Assembly (NCBI GenBank): GCA_040289475.1
Contig: PSLF01000002.1
Coordinates: 62,001-126,000 of the forward strand
Length of the DNA stretch: 64,000 bases
From: Acidimicrobiia bacterium
Lineage (GTDB): Bacteria > Actinomycetota > Acidimicrobiia > ATN3 > PSLF01
Reading direction: 5' to 3'
Shown here one piece after another: positions 36,499 to 45,403 of this stretch (the first letter of the stretch is position 1; each line of letters opens with the position of its first letter). The position numbers and the translations under genes were made by a program. Under the pieces are notes generated by a model. The model saw only the letters and a list, made by a program, of their open reading frames with translations. It was not told the origin of the DNA and ran no database searches.

Positions 36499-39453
36499 GT
36501 GAGTTCTCGGGTTGCGTGGTCGATCTTGGCTATAGGAGGCAGTGGCGTTGCTGCCATTGTGTGGACGGCAATTCGAGCTCGTCCGCGAAGTGTTGTCTGG
36601 CGTCTGGGGCTGCGTAGGTTTATCTCTGCTCCAGTAGAGACTTTTGCAGCCGCCACAGCAATCGCCCTAGCTGTATCGCTGCTTTTTTCAGCCATTGGCA
36701 TTGGACAGTCTCTCGAGGCATCGCTGGAAGGCATAGAGGGATCAAGATTGGGGCCAATTGACGTCTCAATTGTTTTGAGGGGACCAGCAGCTAGGGAGGG
36801 GGCGGTTCAGATAAGAAGCGCGTTGGCGGAGCGGGCCGGTGTCACGACTACAACCCTGAGAGCGCTTCAGGTGTCGGCTGTGACTCCTGCGGATGTCGTT
36901 GTAGGACAGAGGGAGTACCAAGATGGAAAAGGCGTAGAGGCGACCGCAGCGTCGGTGATGGCAGAGCCCCTCGCAATCGCTTACGACTATCGCTACGAGG
37001 AATTGGCCTCTTTCTCCCAAGGCAAGGCTTATGGCCTTCCGGAAAGTGGGCCGGATCCGGGATTTGTGTACCTTAGCAGAGATTTAGCAGTTCGTCTGGG
37101 AGCTGCCCAAGGAGAAGAGATCGCTCTAGTAATTGGAGACCGAATTGACCGATTCCGCATCGCGCGGATTCTCGAGCCGAAGGGCATGGCGGGCTACAGC
37201 GAGGATTTCGAGAGCTCTGTTTTGTCAGTGTTTGTTCCCGAGGGGTACCTAGATGCTATTCCTGCCGTAACCGAAGTGCTTGTGAACGTAGGAACGCCAG
37301 TCGGTTCGTCGCCGGACTCCGCGATGTCCAAGGCAGAGCCTGAGATTTCCAGCCTCAAGGATGTCTTTGACTCTTTGGCCCAGCGAGGTACCCGGCCGGT
37401 CGTTAGGTACCACAAAGCCAATCTCGCAAGGACAGCTCGCAGGATCGGCGGTTCCCAGGTCGCTCAGCTATTGGAGTTGGGCTCATTCTCGGTTCTGTCG
37501 GCGCTGGGCCTGCTTGGAACACTGTTGTACTTAGTTTTGTCGGAGCGCAAGCGCCTGTTTGGGGTAGTGAGCGCCGTAGGCATGCGGCGTCGAGACATAG
37601 CGGCATCCAACGACGTGACCGCATTGGCGCTGGCTGTGCCTGGGATTGTCTTGGGTCTTGGTATTGGCTCTGCGGTGGTGTGGTTATCCGTGCGTGTTGG
37701 GGGTCAGGCAATTTCAGTGAAACTCTCGAGTTTCGAGCCTGTCGTGTCCATCCCGCTTTACTTGGTCGCCATCACAGCAAGTAGCGGGATTTTAGTGACC
37801 GCAGCGCTGAGCCGAATGTCCTCGGCGCTTTTGCTCTCGTATAGCCCTGCAGAATTGGTGACAGGCCGAGAGCGGCCGTTGCGATTCCCTGCCTTGGCCG
37901 TGCTAGGTGGAGGCCTTGCCCTCATTGCATTGGGAGCGGGTGGAGCTGCCATCGACTTTCGGGCGAAGAATCCGACATTCATCTACCTAGGACCTGCCTT
38001 AGTCGCCGCTGGAATGGCTCTTTTAGTCGCGAGATCTTATTTCCGACGGGCAGCTGTGGGGGTTTTAGGTGCTGCGGTGGTCTCATGGATTGTGTACGTA
38101 GAAGCGCGCTTGGGAAGGGACCTTCAGCCCCCCGAGTTCGGTGCACTCCCAGTGATCGTGGTTGCGGTTTTCCTGATCGCCGCTGTGGGGGTGATAGTGG
38201 CGCTTATAGGGCCTGCGGAGTCCATTTTGGCGGCGTTTCTAAATAGAGTAGGCGCGCGAATGGTTGCAGTGAGAACTAGCGCACGCAACTTGAGGGAACG
38301 GCGTGGCGCTACTTGGTTCGTAGTTCAGACTTCCGCTTCGGCTGTCGCGGTGCTGGCAATGGTCCTAGGCGTGTTCGGCTTAGAAAAAAGCGATTTCAAA
38401 AGATTTCAAGAAGAACAGCTCGGTAAATGGACAGGGGTAGTGGAGGTGCGAACCTCAGAGTCTGCGGATCCAACGCGCCTTGTCGAAGCAGGTCTTTCGG
38501 CCGAGGGAGTGGGAGCTACTGAGGGCATCAAAACCTTGAGGACGACTCAGAAATTTATGAGAGTTGTATCGGGTGGGCGTCAGGTCGTTCGCGTCTACGA
38601 AATTCCGAAAGAAGTCGCCGTCGATGGAGAGGAGGGATTTATTCCTCTACGAGGTCGCAATTCCAAGTTCGGGAGTGACAGAGAGGCCTGGGAAGCTCTT
38701 TTCGATGAAAATCCCCCCGATGGTAGACGGTGGGTAATTATGAGCGAGGGGGCAGTCGATTTAGGTTTCGTGAGTCCGGCGTCGGCGGTTCTTCACGACC
38801 CTGAAACCAATACGTACTACAATCTCGCTGGCATTACTGCCCTCAACGGTGCGATTCCTGGAGTTTATGCAGCTCCGGGCGAATTCGCCGGAGGAGGTAG
38901 CGAGTTCCGTCCGACGACTGTTTTGTTCAAACTGAGCTCCGATATCAAAGACGTCTCGATCCTCAAGGCCCGCCTGCAAGGAAGGCTTTATCGCTATGGA
39001 GCCAAAGTTATCTTTGCCTCGGAAGTTGTGAGCGAGAAGTTTAAAGTGCGGACTTTGGTATCGGCAATGCTTCGAGTATTTTTGTCTCTAGGCGTAGTGG
39101 TTGCAATAGCATCCCAAGTCGCTGTGGTGACGAGGGCTGTGCGAGCCAGAACAAGATCGCTTGCGATCTTGCGGGCTTTGGGGGCTTCGAGGGCCGCGGT
39201 TTTTGCATCGGTTGCTGCCGAAGGCATGACAATGGCGGTTATGGGGTCCTTTGTTGGCTCTTTTGTGGGTTCGGTTGTCGCAGCCCGCCTTTATGCCAGA
39301 GGCGGAGGATCGGTGAATTTGCTGTCCGTCCTCACGACGGCAGTTTGGTTAGTACTAGCGAGCGCTACGATCGTTGGGATGGCCTCTCTCTTGCCCGCTG
39401 CCGCTGCAGCGAGAACATACCCATCCGAAGTATTGCGGAATCCTCAAGAGTGA
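36499..39453 (+). CDS. FtsX-like permease, large, no ATPase neighbour
   Basis: 984 residues. N-terminal helix, a first large extracytoplasmic domain (about 80-320), a central block of helices including a four-helix FtsX/MacB unit (around LLELGSFSVLSALGLLGTLL and LALAVPGIVLGLGIGSAVVW), more helices to about 640, a second extracytoplasmic domain, and a last FtsX unit (RALGASRAAVFASVAAEGMT). Duplicated FtsX permeases of this size usually pair with a LolD/MacB ATPase for lipoprotein or peptide transport. None is adjacent here. GTG start, monocistronic. Confidence 0.85.
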   Translation: MSSRVAWSILAIGGSGVAAIVWTAIRARPRSVVWRLGLRRFISAPVETFAAATAIALAVSLLFSAIGIGQSLEASLEGIEGSRLGPIDVSIVLRGPAAREGAVQIRSALAERAGVTTTTLRALQVSAVTPADVVVGQREYQDGKGVEATAASVMAEPLAIAYDYRYEELASFSQGKAYGLPESGPDPGFVYLSRDLAVRLGAAQGEEIALVIGDRIDRFRIARILEPKGMAGYSEDFESSVLSVFVPEGYLDAIPAVTEVLVNVGTPVGSSPDSAMSKAEPEISSLKDVFDSLAQRGTRPVVRYHKANLARTARRIGGSQVAQLLELGSFSVLSALGLLGTLLYLVLSERKRLFGVVSAVGMRRRDIAASNDVTALALAVPGIVLGLGIGSAVVWLSVRVGGQAISVKLSSFEPVVSIPLYLVAITASSGILVTAALSRMSSALLLSYSPAELVTGRERPLRFPALAVLGGGLALIALGAGGAAIDFRAKNPTFIYLGPALVAAGMALLVARSYFRRAAVGVLGAAVVSWIVYVEARLGRDLQPPEFGALPVIVVAVFLIAAVGVIVALIGPAESILAAFLNRVGARMVAVRTSARNLRERRGATWFVVQTSASAVAVLAMVLGVFGLEKSDFKRFQEEQLGKWTGVVEVRTSESADPTRLVEAGLSAEGVGATEGIKTLRTTQKFMRVVSGGRQVVRVYEIPKEVAVDGEEGFIPLRGRNSKFGSDREAWEALFDENPPDGRRWVIMSEGAVDLGFVSPASAVLHDPETNTYYNLAGITALNGAIPGVYAAPGEFAGGGSEFRPTTVLFKLSSDIKDVSILKARLQGRLYRYGAKVIFASEVVSEKFKVRTLVSAMLRVFLSLGVVVAIASQVAVVTRAVRARTRSLAILRALGASRAAVFASVAAEGMTMAVMGSFVGSFVGSVVAARLYARGGGSVNLLSVLTTAVWLVLASATIVGMASLLPAAAAARTYPSEVLRNPQE

Positions 39454-39495
39454 GAAGCTTGCGGGCAAAAACATTCTGAGACCTCAGCATCGTAC

Positions 39496-39954
39496 TCAAG
39501 AGAGTGTGTTTTTGCCGGGAACAATCTCAGTCGATAAATGGCTCGGTGTCGCCTCGTGGAGCTGACGGTTGCGAGCCCGGATCACTCGATTTGCCTCCTC
39601 CACAGAGGCCGGACCCCAACACCCCACTATGATTCCTTCGGGTGATAGCTCGATCAAGACGGGCGTCGCGTCGATCCCTAGATTCCGAAACGCCTCCGGG
39701 TATTGTTCCACAGGAACCTCTTTCCACCCCACAGTACCCTGCTCCAAAGCTCGTTTGAGCTCACCGCAGGAAATGCAGTATCTAGATGTAAAAACCAGAA
39801 ATCGAACATTGCGAGCAAATGCTGTGTGAACAGGAGAGCCAACGAGGGGTGGAACCTGGTCGTGCAGCGTGGGGTATACGGACCTCCGCCATAGATATCC
39901 AACCCCTAAAGCGGCGCCCAATATACCTGTTGAAACTAGCAGCCTCACTACCAC
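39496..39954 (-). CDS. Membrane-anchored thioredoxin-like protein
   Basis: 152 residues: one N-terminal helix (VRLLVSTGILGAALGVGYLW) and a thioredoxin-like domain with redox motif FTSRYCISCGELKRALEQ (CISC) and cis-Pro segment GIDATPVLIELSPEG. Likely faces the outside of the membrane and handles disulfides. Lies downstream of the DUF4395 gene on the same strand, a pairing often seen in Actinomycetota. Confidence 0.85.
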   Translation of the reverse strand: MVVRLLVSTGILGAALGVGYLWRRSVYPTLHDQVPPLVGSPVHTAFARNVRFLVFTSRYCISCGELKRALEQGTVGWKEVPVEQYPEAFRNLGIDATPVLIELSPEGIIVGCWGPASVEEANRVIRARNRQLHEATPSHLSTEIVPGKNTLS

Positions 39955-40004
39955 GGACTATTTTCCCAACAATTAGCAGAGTCCGTAAAACAACGTCGCC
40001 TTGC

Positions 40005-40451
40005 TCATATGAGCTCGCCGCTTTTGGGCTGTAAAAATCTACCCTTCGACTTCATGATCCATACGTAAAGCTCACATCCAATGCACAAGCCGAAGAGTGC
40101 AGCGACAGCTGCGAGACCCCCAACGAGAAGTGCTAAAGCCCATGCAACAGTGTGCAGTCCCGCTAGGTACGAAGCGGTGGATAGCGAGAGAAACAAAAAT
40201 CCCAGTGATGCAGCAAAGCGTGGAGGACGAGCATCCTCGACCGACGATGGCGGTCCGAGCCGGGGGAGAACGAGATAGCGAACCAGCGCCTGCACTGGAT
40301 TGCCTCTGGGGCCCGCAATAACTCCCCCCAGCAAAAAAATCGCCCACAATGGGACTGTCCAGAAAAACCCAATCAGAAACGAGACAAAAACGACCGCTGC
40401 TAGAACGGCTTGATTGAATCGGGGGATTCTAGAGTCGATCATTGAGGACAT
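40005..40451 (-). CDS. DUF4395 family membrane protein
   Basis: 148 residues from ATG 40451, which has GAGGAGA upstream; a longer start at 40517 adds 22 unrelated residues. The N-terminal SMIDSRIPRFNQAVLAAVVF matches the DUF4395 opening (DxRxPRFNQ). Four hydrophobic helices follow, with ALFGLCIGCELYVWIM near the end, where CIGC may be a redox pair. Probably works with the thioredoxin-like protein next to it. Confidence 0.85.
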   Translation of the reverse strand: MSSMIDSRIPRFNQAVLAAVVFVSFLIGFFWTVPLWAIFLLGGVIAGPRGNPVQALVRYLVLPRLGPPSSVEDARPPRFAASLGFLFLSLSTASYLAGLHTVAWALALLVGGLAAVAALFGLCIGCELYVWIMKSKGRFLQPKSGELI

Positions 40452-40610
40452 GCCAGTCTCTCCTCGAGGAATTCTGCGGCATTCGTGAATACGCATGGAA
40501 TTTGCAATCTGCAACAATTCCGATAAAGTTTATCGGATTTATCGAGCGCCAGCAATTGACAACGTCCTCTTGGATTCAATCATTGCCTATCGGGCTGATG
40601 TCATGGACCT

Positions 40611-41306
40611 TCAAAGGGATCTCAGCGGCATAAAGCTTGTGATCGAACGAGCGAAAAGCGACTCTAGATCGGGCCACATATCCGAAGAAGCGGATGTTTT
40701 GATTTGGTACAGCCGTTGTTGGGAGGGTACATCCACAAAGGTTATGCGGGTGTGCGCCACAAGCGAGTCCAATGCGATGGAAAAACACCTTAGGCCATTA
40801 GGACACGGGACCTCTACGACGCTGACTAGACTGTTCGGATCCAGAGAGCTGAGGACTACTGAGGCAGTCTCCTCGACTCCGTTCTCTGGCCGGGAGCGGG
40901 CGATAACCGCTAGCTCTTCCACATTACCTGCAGGACATAAAGCCTTGCATTTATCAAGGGCGTCTGGCGGGCGGAACACATAAATCACTTCCGTAGATAA
41001 GGGATCTCTCAGTGGTGAGGTTGCCGACCCCGACGTACTTGGGGGTTTTTGAGCCAGCTGAGTGACTGAGCCGTCTAGCTCGATCCTCGCAGGCGTCCAT
41101 CTTCGAGGCACCTGAATTCGCCACCAACTGTCAGGTTCTATGAACTCGTAATAGCCTTCCGAGCCAAGACCTTTTTCTCGGGTAGTGTTTACGACTCCAC
41201 AAGCTGTTGCGGATACTGTTGCTGCGAGAAGCACAGCCAGGCCTATGCACCAGCTTTCTCCGAAAAGCTTCTTTCCTACAGCGGGTGGCAAAGCTCCAAC
41301 GAGCAC
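40611..41306 (-). CDS. Putative lipoprotein of unknown function
   Basis: 231 residues. The N-terminal hydrophobic segment ends in LLAATVSATAC, a plausible lipoprotein cleavage site. The mature part is beta-rich and contains two cysteine pairs (CKALC, CPNGLRC) that could form disulfides outside the cell. No family recognised. It sits 7 bp behind the GGDEF-like gene, so a link to that signalling protein is possible. Confidence 0.7.
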   Translation of the reverse strand: MLVGALPPAVGKKLFGESWCIGLAVLLAATVSATACGVVNTTREKGLGSEGYYEFIEPDSWWRIQVPRRWTPARIELDGSVTQLAQKPPSTSGSATSPLRDPLSTEVIYVFRPPDALDKCKALCPAGNVEELAVIARSRPENGVEETASVVLSSLDPNSLVSVVEVPCPNGLRCFSIALDSLVAHTRITFVDVPSQQRLYQIKTSASSDMWPDLESLFARSITSFMPLRSL

Positions 41307-41313
41307 AAGTAGG

Positions 41314-42294
41314 CTAGGGGGCCATGGTCTGAAACGAAGTTGGCGGAGCCGCTACCGTGACTCTGTTGCGCCCCGTTGCTTTGGCATTTCGTAAAGCTCT
41401 CAAAACTCTCGCTACCAGAGAGTGTTCATCTTCCGATCGGGATTTTTGCCCACATGCCAGGCTGGCGGTAACAGGAATCTTCAACCCCGATTTTTCTAAA
41501 GCTGCATCGGATTCGAATGATGACCTAATTCTCTCTGCTAGAGTTCTGGCTCCCTCGAGCGCTGTCTCGGGAAGTATTAGCAAGAAGTCCCCTCCGGCTA
41601 GGCGACCGATAAGGTCTGCCGCCCTTACCGTTTTTTTGGCTACTGAGGCGAAAGCTCTCAATACGTCGTCGCCCTTTTCATATCCGTGCTGCTCGTTGAT
41701 CAAGCCCAGATAGTCTACGTCAGCATAAATGACGGAAAGATCCCGGCCGTATCGATCGGCGATCTTGCACTGAGAGCGAAGTAGCCTCATGGTCTCGGGG
41801 TGGTTGTACAAGCCGGTTGTAAGATCTGTTGTAACCAAATCTTGAATTTCGGCTCGTAAGCTTTGTACTTCCGCCGCGCATCTGCAAGTTTTAGCGAGCC
41901 ATCTAATTCTCAGCTCCAGAAACAGCTTGTCCTCGTTGGGACAAACATCTACACCTTGGAAAGCAACTGCAGCTTTGGCGAGAGTCGATAGGTTGTCTTC
42001 CGCTATCTTTCCAATCAGCAAAACTGGGACTTGGCTCGTCGCGGGATCATCGAGCAAAGCGAAAAGTGTTTCGGAGGCACTGAGTCCTCCTCCTAACTCG
42101 ATATCCAGCAACACAGCATCCGGGGGAGATTCTTGAGCCACTCTGAGAAGATGAGGGGCAGTCTCGATTAGTCTTAACCCGACTCCCGCAGATGCAGCTG
42201 CCTCGCTGACACGGGTTGCCAGCTCCGAAGAGGAGGTTCCTAGCAGGAACACAAGGGCCTTGGGGTTGACCGCTGATTCGGCAGTGGAACTCAT
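41314..42294 (-). CDS. Receiver-like plus degenerate GGDEF domain protein
   Basis: 326 residues. Residues 12-115 resemble a response-regulator receiver (PPDAVLLDIELGGG with a possible phosphorylated Asp, VPVLLIGK). The rest is a GGDEF fold (DLTTGLYNHPETMRLLRSQC, VIYADVDYLGLINEQHGYEK). The signature aligns as AGGDF (residues 233-237, bases 41584-41598) where active cyclases have GG[DE]EF, and FK before IN is changed to LG. Diguanylate cyclase activity is therefore doubtful; it may bind c-di-GMP or GTP as a sensor. Confidence 0.88.
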   Translation of the reverse strand: MSSTAESAVNPKALVFLLGTSSSELATRVSEAAASAGVGLRLIETAPHLLRVAQESPPDAVLLDIELGGGLSASETLFALLDDPATSQVPVLLIGKIAEDNLSTLAKAAVAFQGVDVCPNEDKLFLELRIRWLAKTCRCAAEVQSLRAEIQDLVTTDLTTGLYNHPETMRLLRSQCKIADRYGRDLSVIYADVDYLGLINEQHGYEKGDDVLRAFASVAKKTVRAADLIGRLAGGDFLLILPETALEGARTLAERIRSSFESDAALEKSGLKIPVTASLACGQKSRSEDEHSLVARVLRALRNAKATGRNRVTVAAPPTSFQTMAP

Positions 42295-42354
42295 TGCGCG
42301 CTCTATCTTAAAGGCCTAGCCACGGTGCTTACGTACTTGTGATAGCGAGCGAGT

Positions 42355-43203
42355 TCACTTGCGAGCTGGTACCTGGCGCATTGGATATGCGCCTGCTTGT
42401 AAGACTGCGTCTCGGAAAGGTGTCAATGCCTGGGTGATCTGACCGAACTTTCCAGATAGCGCGCGAACAATGTCTATTTGCATTCTGTCTGTGAGGTCCT
42501 CGATCTCGTCCCTCAACTCAATTCCCGACTGCGTGACCCTCGATTCATTTAGATATCCAAGTGACTCTAAAACGCTCTCAGCCTCAGAAATATCGGTTTC
42601 GCTCCACCCGTGAACGGCTAGGTAGGCGTTCGATTGAAGGCCCCACCAGTGCTTGGAAAGCACCACTGCCTCGCGAGGCGCAATGCCTGAGACGAGCCAG
42701 GCGGCGGTGTGGGCAGCGCCCCTATGTTCTCTGAACAAATCACATGCTCTCCAAAGTCGAAGACGCCAGTCCTTGTTAGGAATCTCTATCTTGCGCCAAG
42801 CGCCAAAGAGAGGTCTGCCGGCGTCTGGCACTGAATCCACCACCGAGCTGAGCAAGTCAATGGTTGCTTTGACATCACTTGTCGGCTCGGACGGGATGAC
42901 CCGGCCCATGTAGGACGCAACAGCGTCTAGACGAGCGTCTACTACAGAAGGCGGATCAGTTTTGTTCCACCCGCTTTCTACGGAGCTTTCGGCGATCTTT
43001 GGATTGAAAAAAGCGAAGATCGAAGAAACGGAAGGGCCGGTGAGACGTCCCATCGCTGCGGATCGCCCACAGAAATAAGCTTCTAGCGGTGATAGATGCA
43101 AGGCTTGCAGTCTTTGAATCGTCTCTGGGGCGAAATACACCGATGCAGCGATAGGCTCAATCGTTTCCCGCATCATCCTTAATTGTTCGGAGTACTCGAG
43201 CAT
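42355..43203 (-). CDS. SCO6745/SalK family protein
   Basis: 282 residues matching the pattern I know for SCO6745-like proteins of Actinomycetota: early IEPIAASVYFAPETIQ, GRSAAMGRLTGPSVSSIF, central LRLWRACDLFREHRGAAHTA and, in the winged-helix-like C-terminus, VHGWSETDISEAESVLESLG and VTQSGIELRDEIEDLTD. Function is unsettled; some members lie in antibiotic clusters. It follows the fused lut gene on the same strand after 19 bp. Confidence 0.82.
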   Translation of the reverse strand: MLEYSEQLRMMRETIEPIAASVYFAPETIQRLQALHLSPLEAYFCGRSAAMGRLTGPSVSSIFAFFNPKIAESSVESGWNKTDPPSVVDARLDAVASYMGRVIPSEPTSDVKATIDLLSSVVDSVPDAGRPLFGAWRKIEIPNKDWRLRLWRACDLFREHRGAAHTAAWLVSGIAPREAVVLSKHWWGLQSNAYLAVHGWSETDISEAESVLESLGYLNESRVTQSGIELRDEIEDLTDRMQIDIVRALSGKFGQITQALTPFRDAVLQAGAYPMRQVPARK

Positions 43204-43222
43204 ACAGATTCTCCTCTCACGC

Positions 43223-45400
43223 TCAGTTCAGAACGAACACCCACAGCTGCCCTGGACCATGTACACCGGTTACGAGAGTCATCTCTATGTCTGCAGTCTT
43301 CGATGGCCCAGAGACCAATGCAGCGCCAGAGAGTAACCCAACATTTTCTAGCCTCGAAAACGCCTCGTTCAACGAGCAGACAACGGAGGACGCCGGAACA
43401 ATGGCCACTAACACAGGAGGTAACAGGGAGGTGAGGCGAGGACGCCCTTTAGCGAAGTCAAAGAGTAAGCTTCCCGTCGAGGCCACTCCCAAAAGTGGGG
43501 TCGCCAATCCAATCTCGGCACTGGCAACCTTGCGCGCCTCGCCTTCTACGCATGCGATGCCGTGGAACTCTAGCAAGCTGGCGATGCTGTGCCCATATGG
43601 AGCATTTAACGTAGCAGGATCAATTGTCGCTACTCGAATGTCCTCTAGAAGCGGACCAAGCCGTTCTGGTAGAGCTGCGCTTGGAATATGTTGTACCTCG
43701 GCTCCGTTGCGAGCGACGTTCGAGATAAACGTTTCTATGAGTACTTCTTCACGATTATTGTTCGTAGAATTTGGAGATTTGGAAAGAGGGTAGCTGGCAA
43801 TTTCTGGCGTGTCGATGCTCATACGTTCACGTGATTCGTTAGCATGATTGCCTCGGGAAGCTGAAAGTTGATGTGCAGCTGGCGCACGAAGGTTTTCAAG
43901 TTGTCGGGGAGGAGGAATCCGAGGGGTCGGAGGGGGAGCTGGCATAGGGATTTCGCTGCGCCTTAGAGCTTTTTTCAAAGCTCTACCCAAGGCATTGTTG
44001 GACAGCACTAGTTGCGAGCTGCCCCCGGGCCCTTCCGTCTCGATTTTTCCGAGTCCAGCTTTAGCAGCTATGGCGATCAGGCGGGCCGCAAGGCTCTGAG
44101 AAATCCGAAACTCAAGAGACGAGTCCCAAATCATCGACCATCCCGAGAAGATAGCTCTCAATGCCATCCCCTGGTGCCCGTGGCGGGGATCCGCTCGTAG
44201 CTCGTACAACATTTCGTGAAGCGGGATTGATACTGGGCATATTTCTGTGCAAGCTCCGCACAGAGAGGAGGCATAGGGAAGCTGAGACGGACCCTCATGC
44301 TCTATCAAGGTGGCAAGAACTGCTCCGATTGGTCCCATGTAGGTCGTCCCATAGGCATGTCCACCAATACTCGTGTACACAGGACAGGCGTTAAGGCAGG
44401 CACCGCAGCGCACGCAGCGCAGTACTGCTTCGTATCGGGTTCCTGCTAGGCGAGAGCGACCATTGTCGAGTAGTACCACGTGGCTCTCTACGGGGCCGTC
44501 GATCTCTCCCTCGTTGCGAGGTCCTGCTATTAGTGATACATAGGACGTAAGAAGTTGGCCGGTTGCTGTAGCTGTCACTAGGGGAAGAAGCGTGGCTACG
44601 TCTGCAAGGGAAGGCACGATTTTCTCGATCGGTACTATTGCAACATGGATCGGGGGGATACTCACGCACATTCGAAGGTTTCCCTCGTTGGAGATCCCCA
44701 CGAGAACGCCTTCCTTGGCGGCGGCGAAGTTGACCCCAGTGATGCCCATCTCCGCATCTAAGAACACAGACCTTAGGTGACGTCTCGCTATTGCAGTTAG
44801 CCGCTGTTTATCTGGCTGTAGGGGGTCTATCTCCTCTGGGTTAGCGATTTTGGTCTCGACAAAGAGCTGGGCTACATCGGAGGCTTTCTTATTGATTGCG
44901 GGTGCAAGGATGTGTGCTGGCTTCTCTCTGGCTAATTGAACGATGAACTCTCCCAGATCGGTCTCTATGACTTGTACTCCCTCGGACTCTAGGGCCGAGT
45001 TGAGACTGATCTCCTCGCTAGCCATCGACTTAGACTTGGCTGCTTTGCGTACTTTGTGTTCTCGGGCAATTCTGGTCACTATTTGGCGGGCTTCTTTGGG
45101 GTCGGCCGCGAAGTGGACGAAAAATCCTCTTTTTTCGAGAGACCTCTTTAGGTCGAACACCGAGTTCGGAAGAGCTTCCGATGATCGGATGCGAATATCG
45201 GTGCCTCGGGCCTTGAGTAACTGGACTCTCGAGTCTTGGAGTGCGATGGTCTTGATTGCCATAGACGCTCTCCGAACGGATTGCAGCGAAAGCGCTAAGG
45301 AAGGATCGGAGGCGCCGACGCGTGCTCGCACCCGCAGAGATTCAGGGACCTTTCGACTTTCGGCGGGACTTTTCGACAGAGACGCCTTCAACTGTGGCAC
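43223..45400 (-). CDS. Fused LutB-LutC: Fe-S LUD-domain protein with second LUD domain
   Basis: 725 residues. The first 490 are LutB-like: a LUD domain (LGEFIVQLAREKPAHILAPA, GITGVNFAAAKEGVLVGISN) and two [4Fe-4S] motifs CVRCGACLNACPVY and CGACTEICPVSIPL. A Pro/Ser-rich linker (about 490-560) joins a C-terminal LutC-like LUD domain (ATPLLGVASTGSLLFDF, TGVHGPGQLW). LutABC oxidises L-lactate to pyruvate; separate lutB and lutC genes are usual. GTG start 3 bp after lutA. Confidence 0.9.
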   Translation of the reverse strand: MPQLKASLSKSPAESRKVPESLRVRARVGASDPSLALSLQSVRRASMAIKTIALQDSRVQLLKARGTDIRIRSSEALPNSVFDLKRSLEKRGFFVHFAADPKEARQIVTRIAREHKVRKAAKSKSMASEEISLNSALESEGVQVIETDLGEFIVQLAREKPAHILAPAINKKASDVAQLFVETKIANPEEIDPLQPDKQRLTAIARRHLRSVFLDAEMGITGVNFAAAKEGVLVGISNEGNLRMCVSIPPIHVAIVPIEKIVPSLADVATLLPLVTATATGQLLTSYVSLIAGPRNEGEIDGPVESHVVLLDNGRSRLAGTRYEAVLRCVRCGACLNACPVYTSIGGHAYGTTYMGPIGAVLATLIEHEGPSQLPYASSLCGACTEICPVSIPLHEMLYELRADPRHGHQGMALRAIFSGWSMIWDSSLEFRISQSLAARLIAIAAKAGLGKIETEGPGGSSQLVLSNNALGRALKKALRRSEIPMPAPPPTPRIPPPRQLENLRAPAAHQLSASRGNHANESRERMSIDTPEIASYPLSKSPNSTNNNREEVLIETFISNVARNGAEVQHIPSAALPERLGPLLEDIRVATIDPATLNAPYGHSIASLLEFHGIACVEGEARKVASAEIGLATPLLGVASTGSLLFDFAKGRPRLTSLLPPVLVAIVPASSVVCSLNEAFSRLENVGLLSGAALVSGPSKTADIEMTLVTGVHGPGQLWVFVLN

Positions 45401-45403
45401 TTT

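Noticed and set aside
39464-39516. 10-bp inverted repeat GGCAAAAACA/TGTTTTTGCC between the ends of two convergent genes as terminator
   Set aside because: The loop is 33 nt and no T run follows; right arm lies within the thioredoxin-like gene. Possible but too weak to call.
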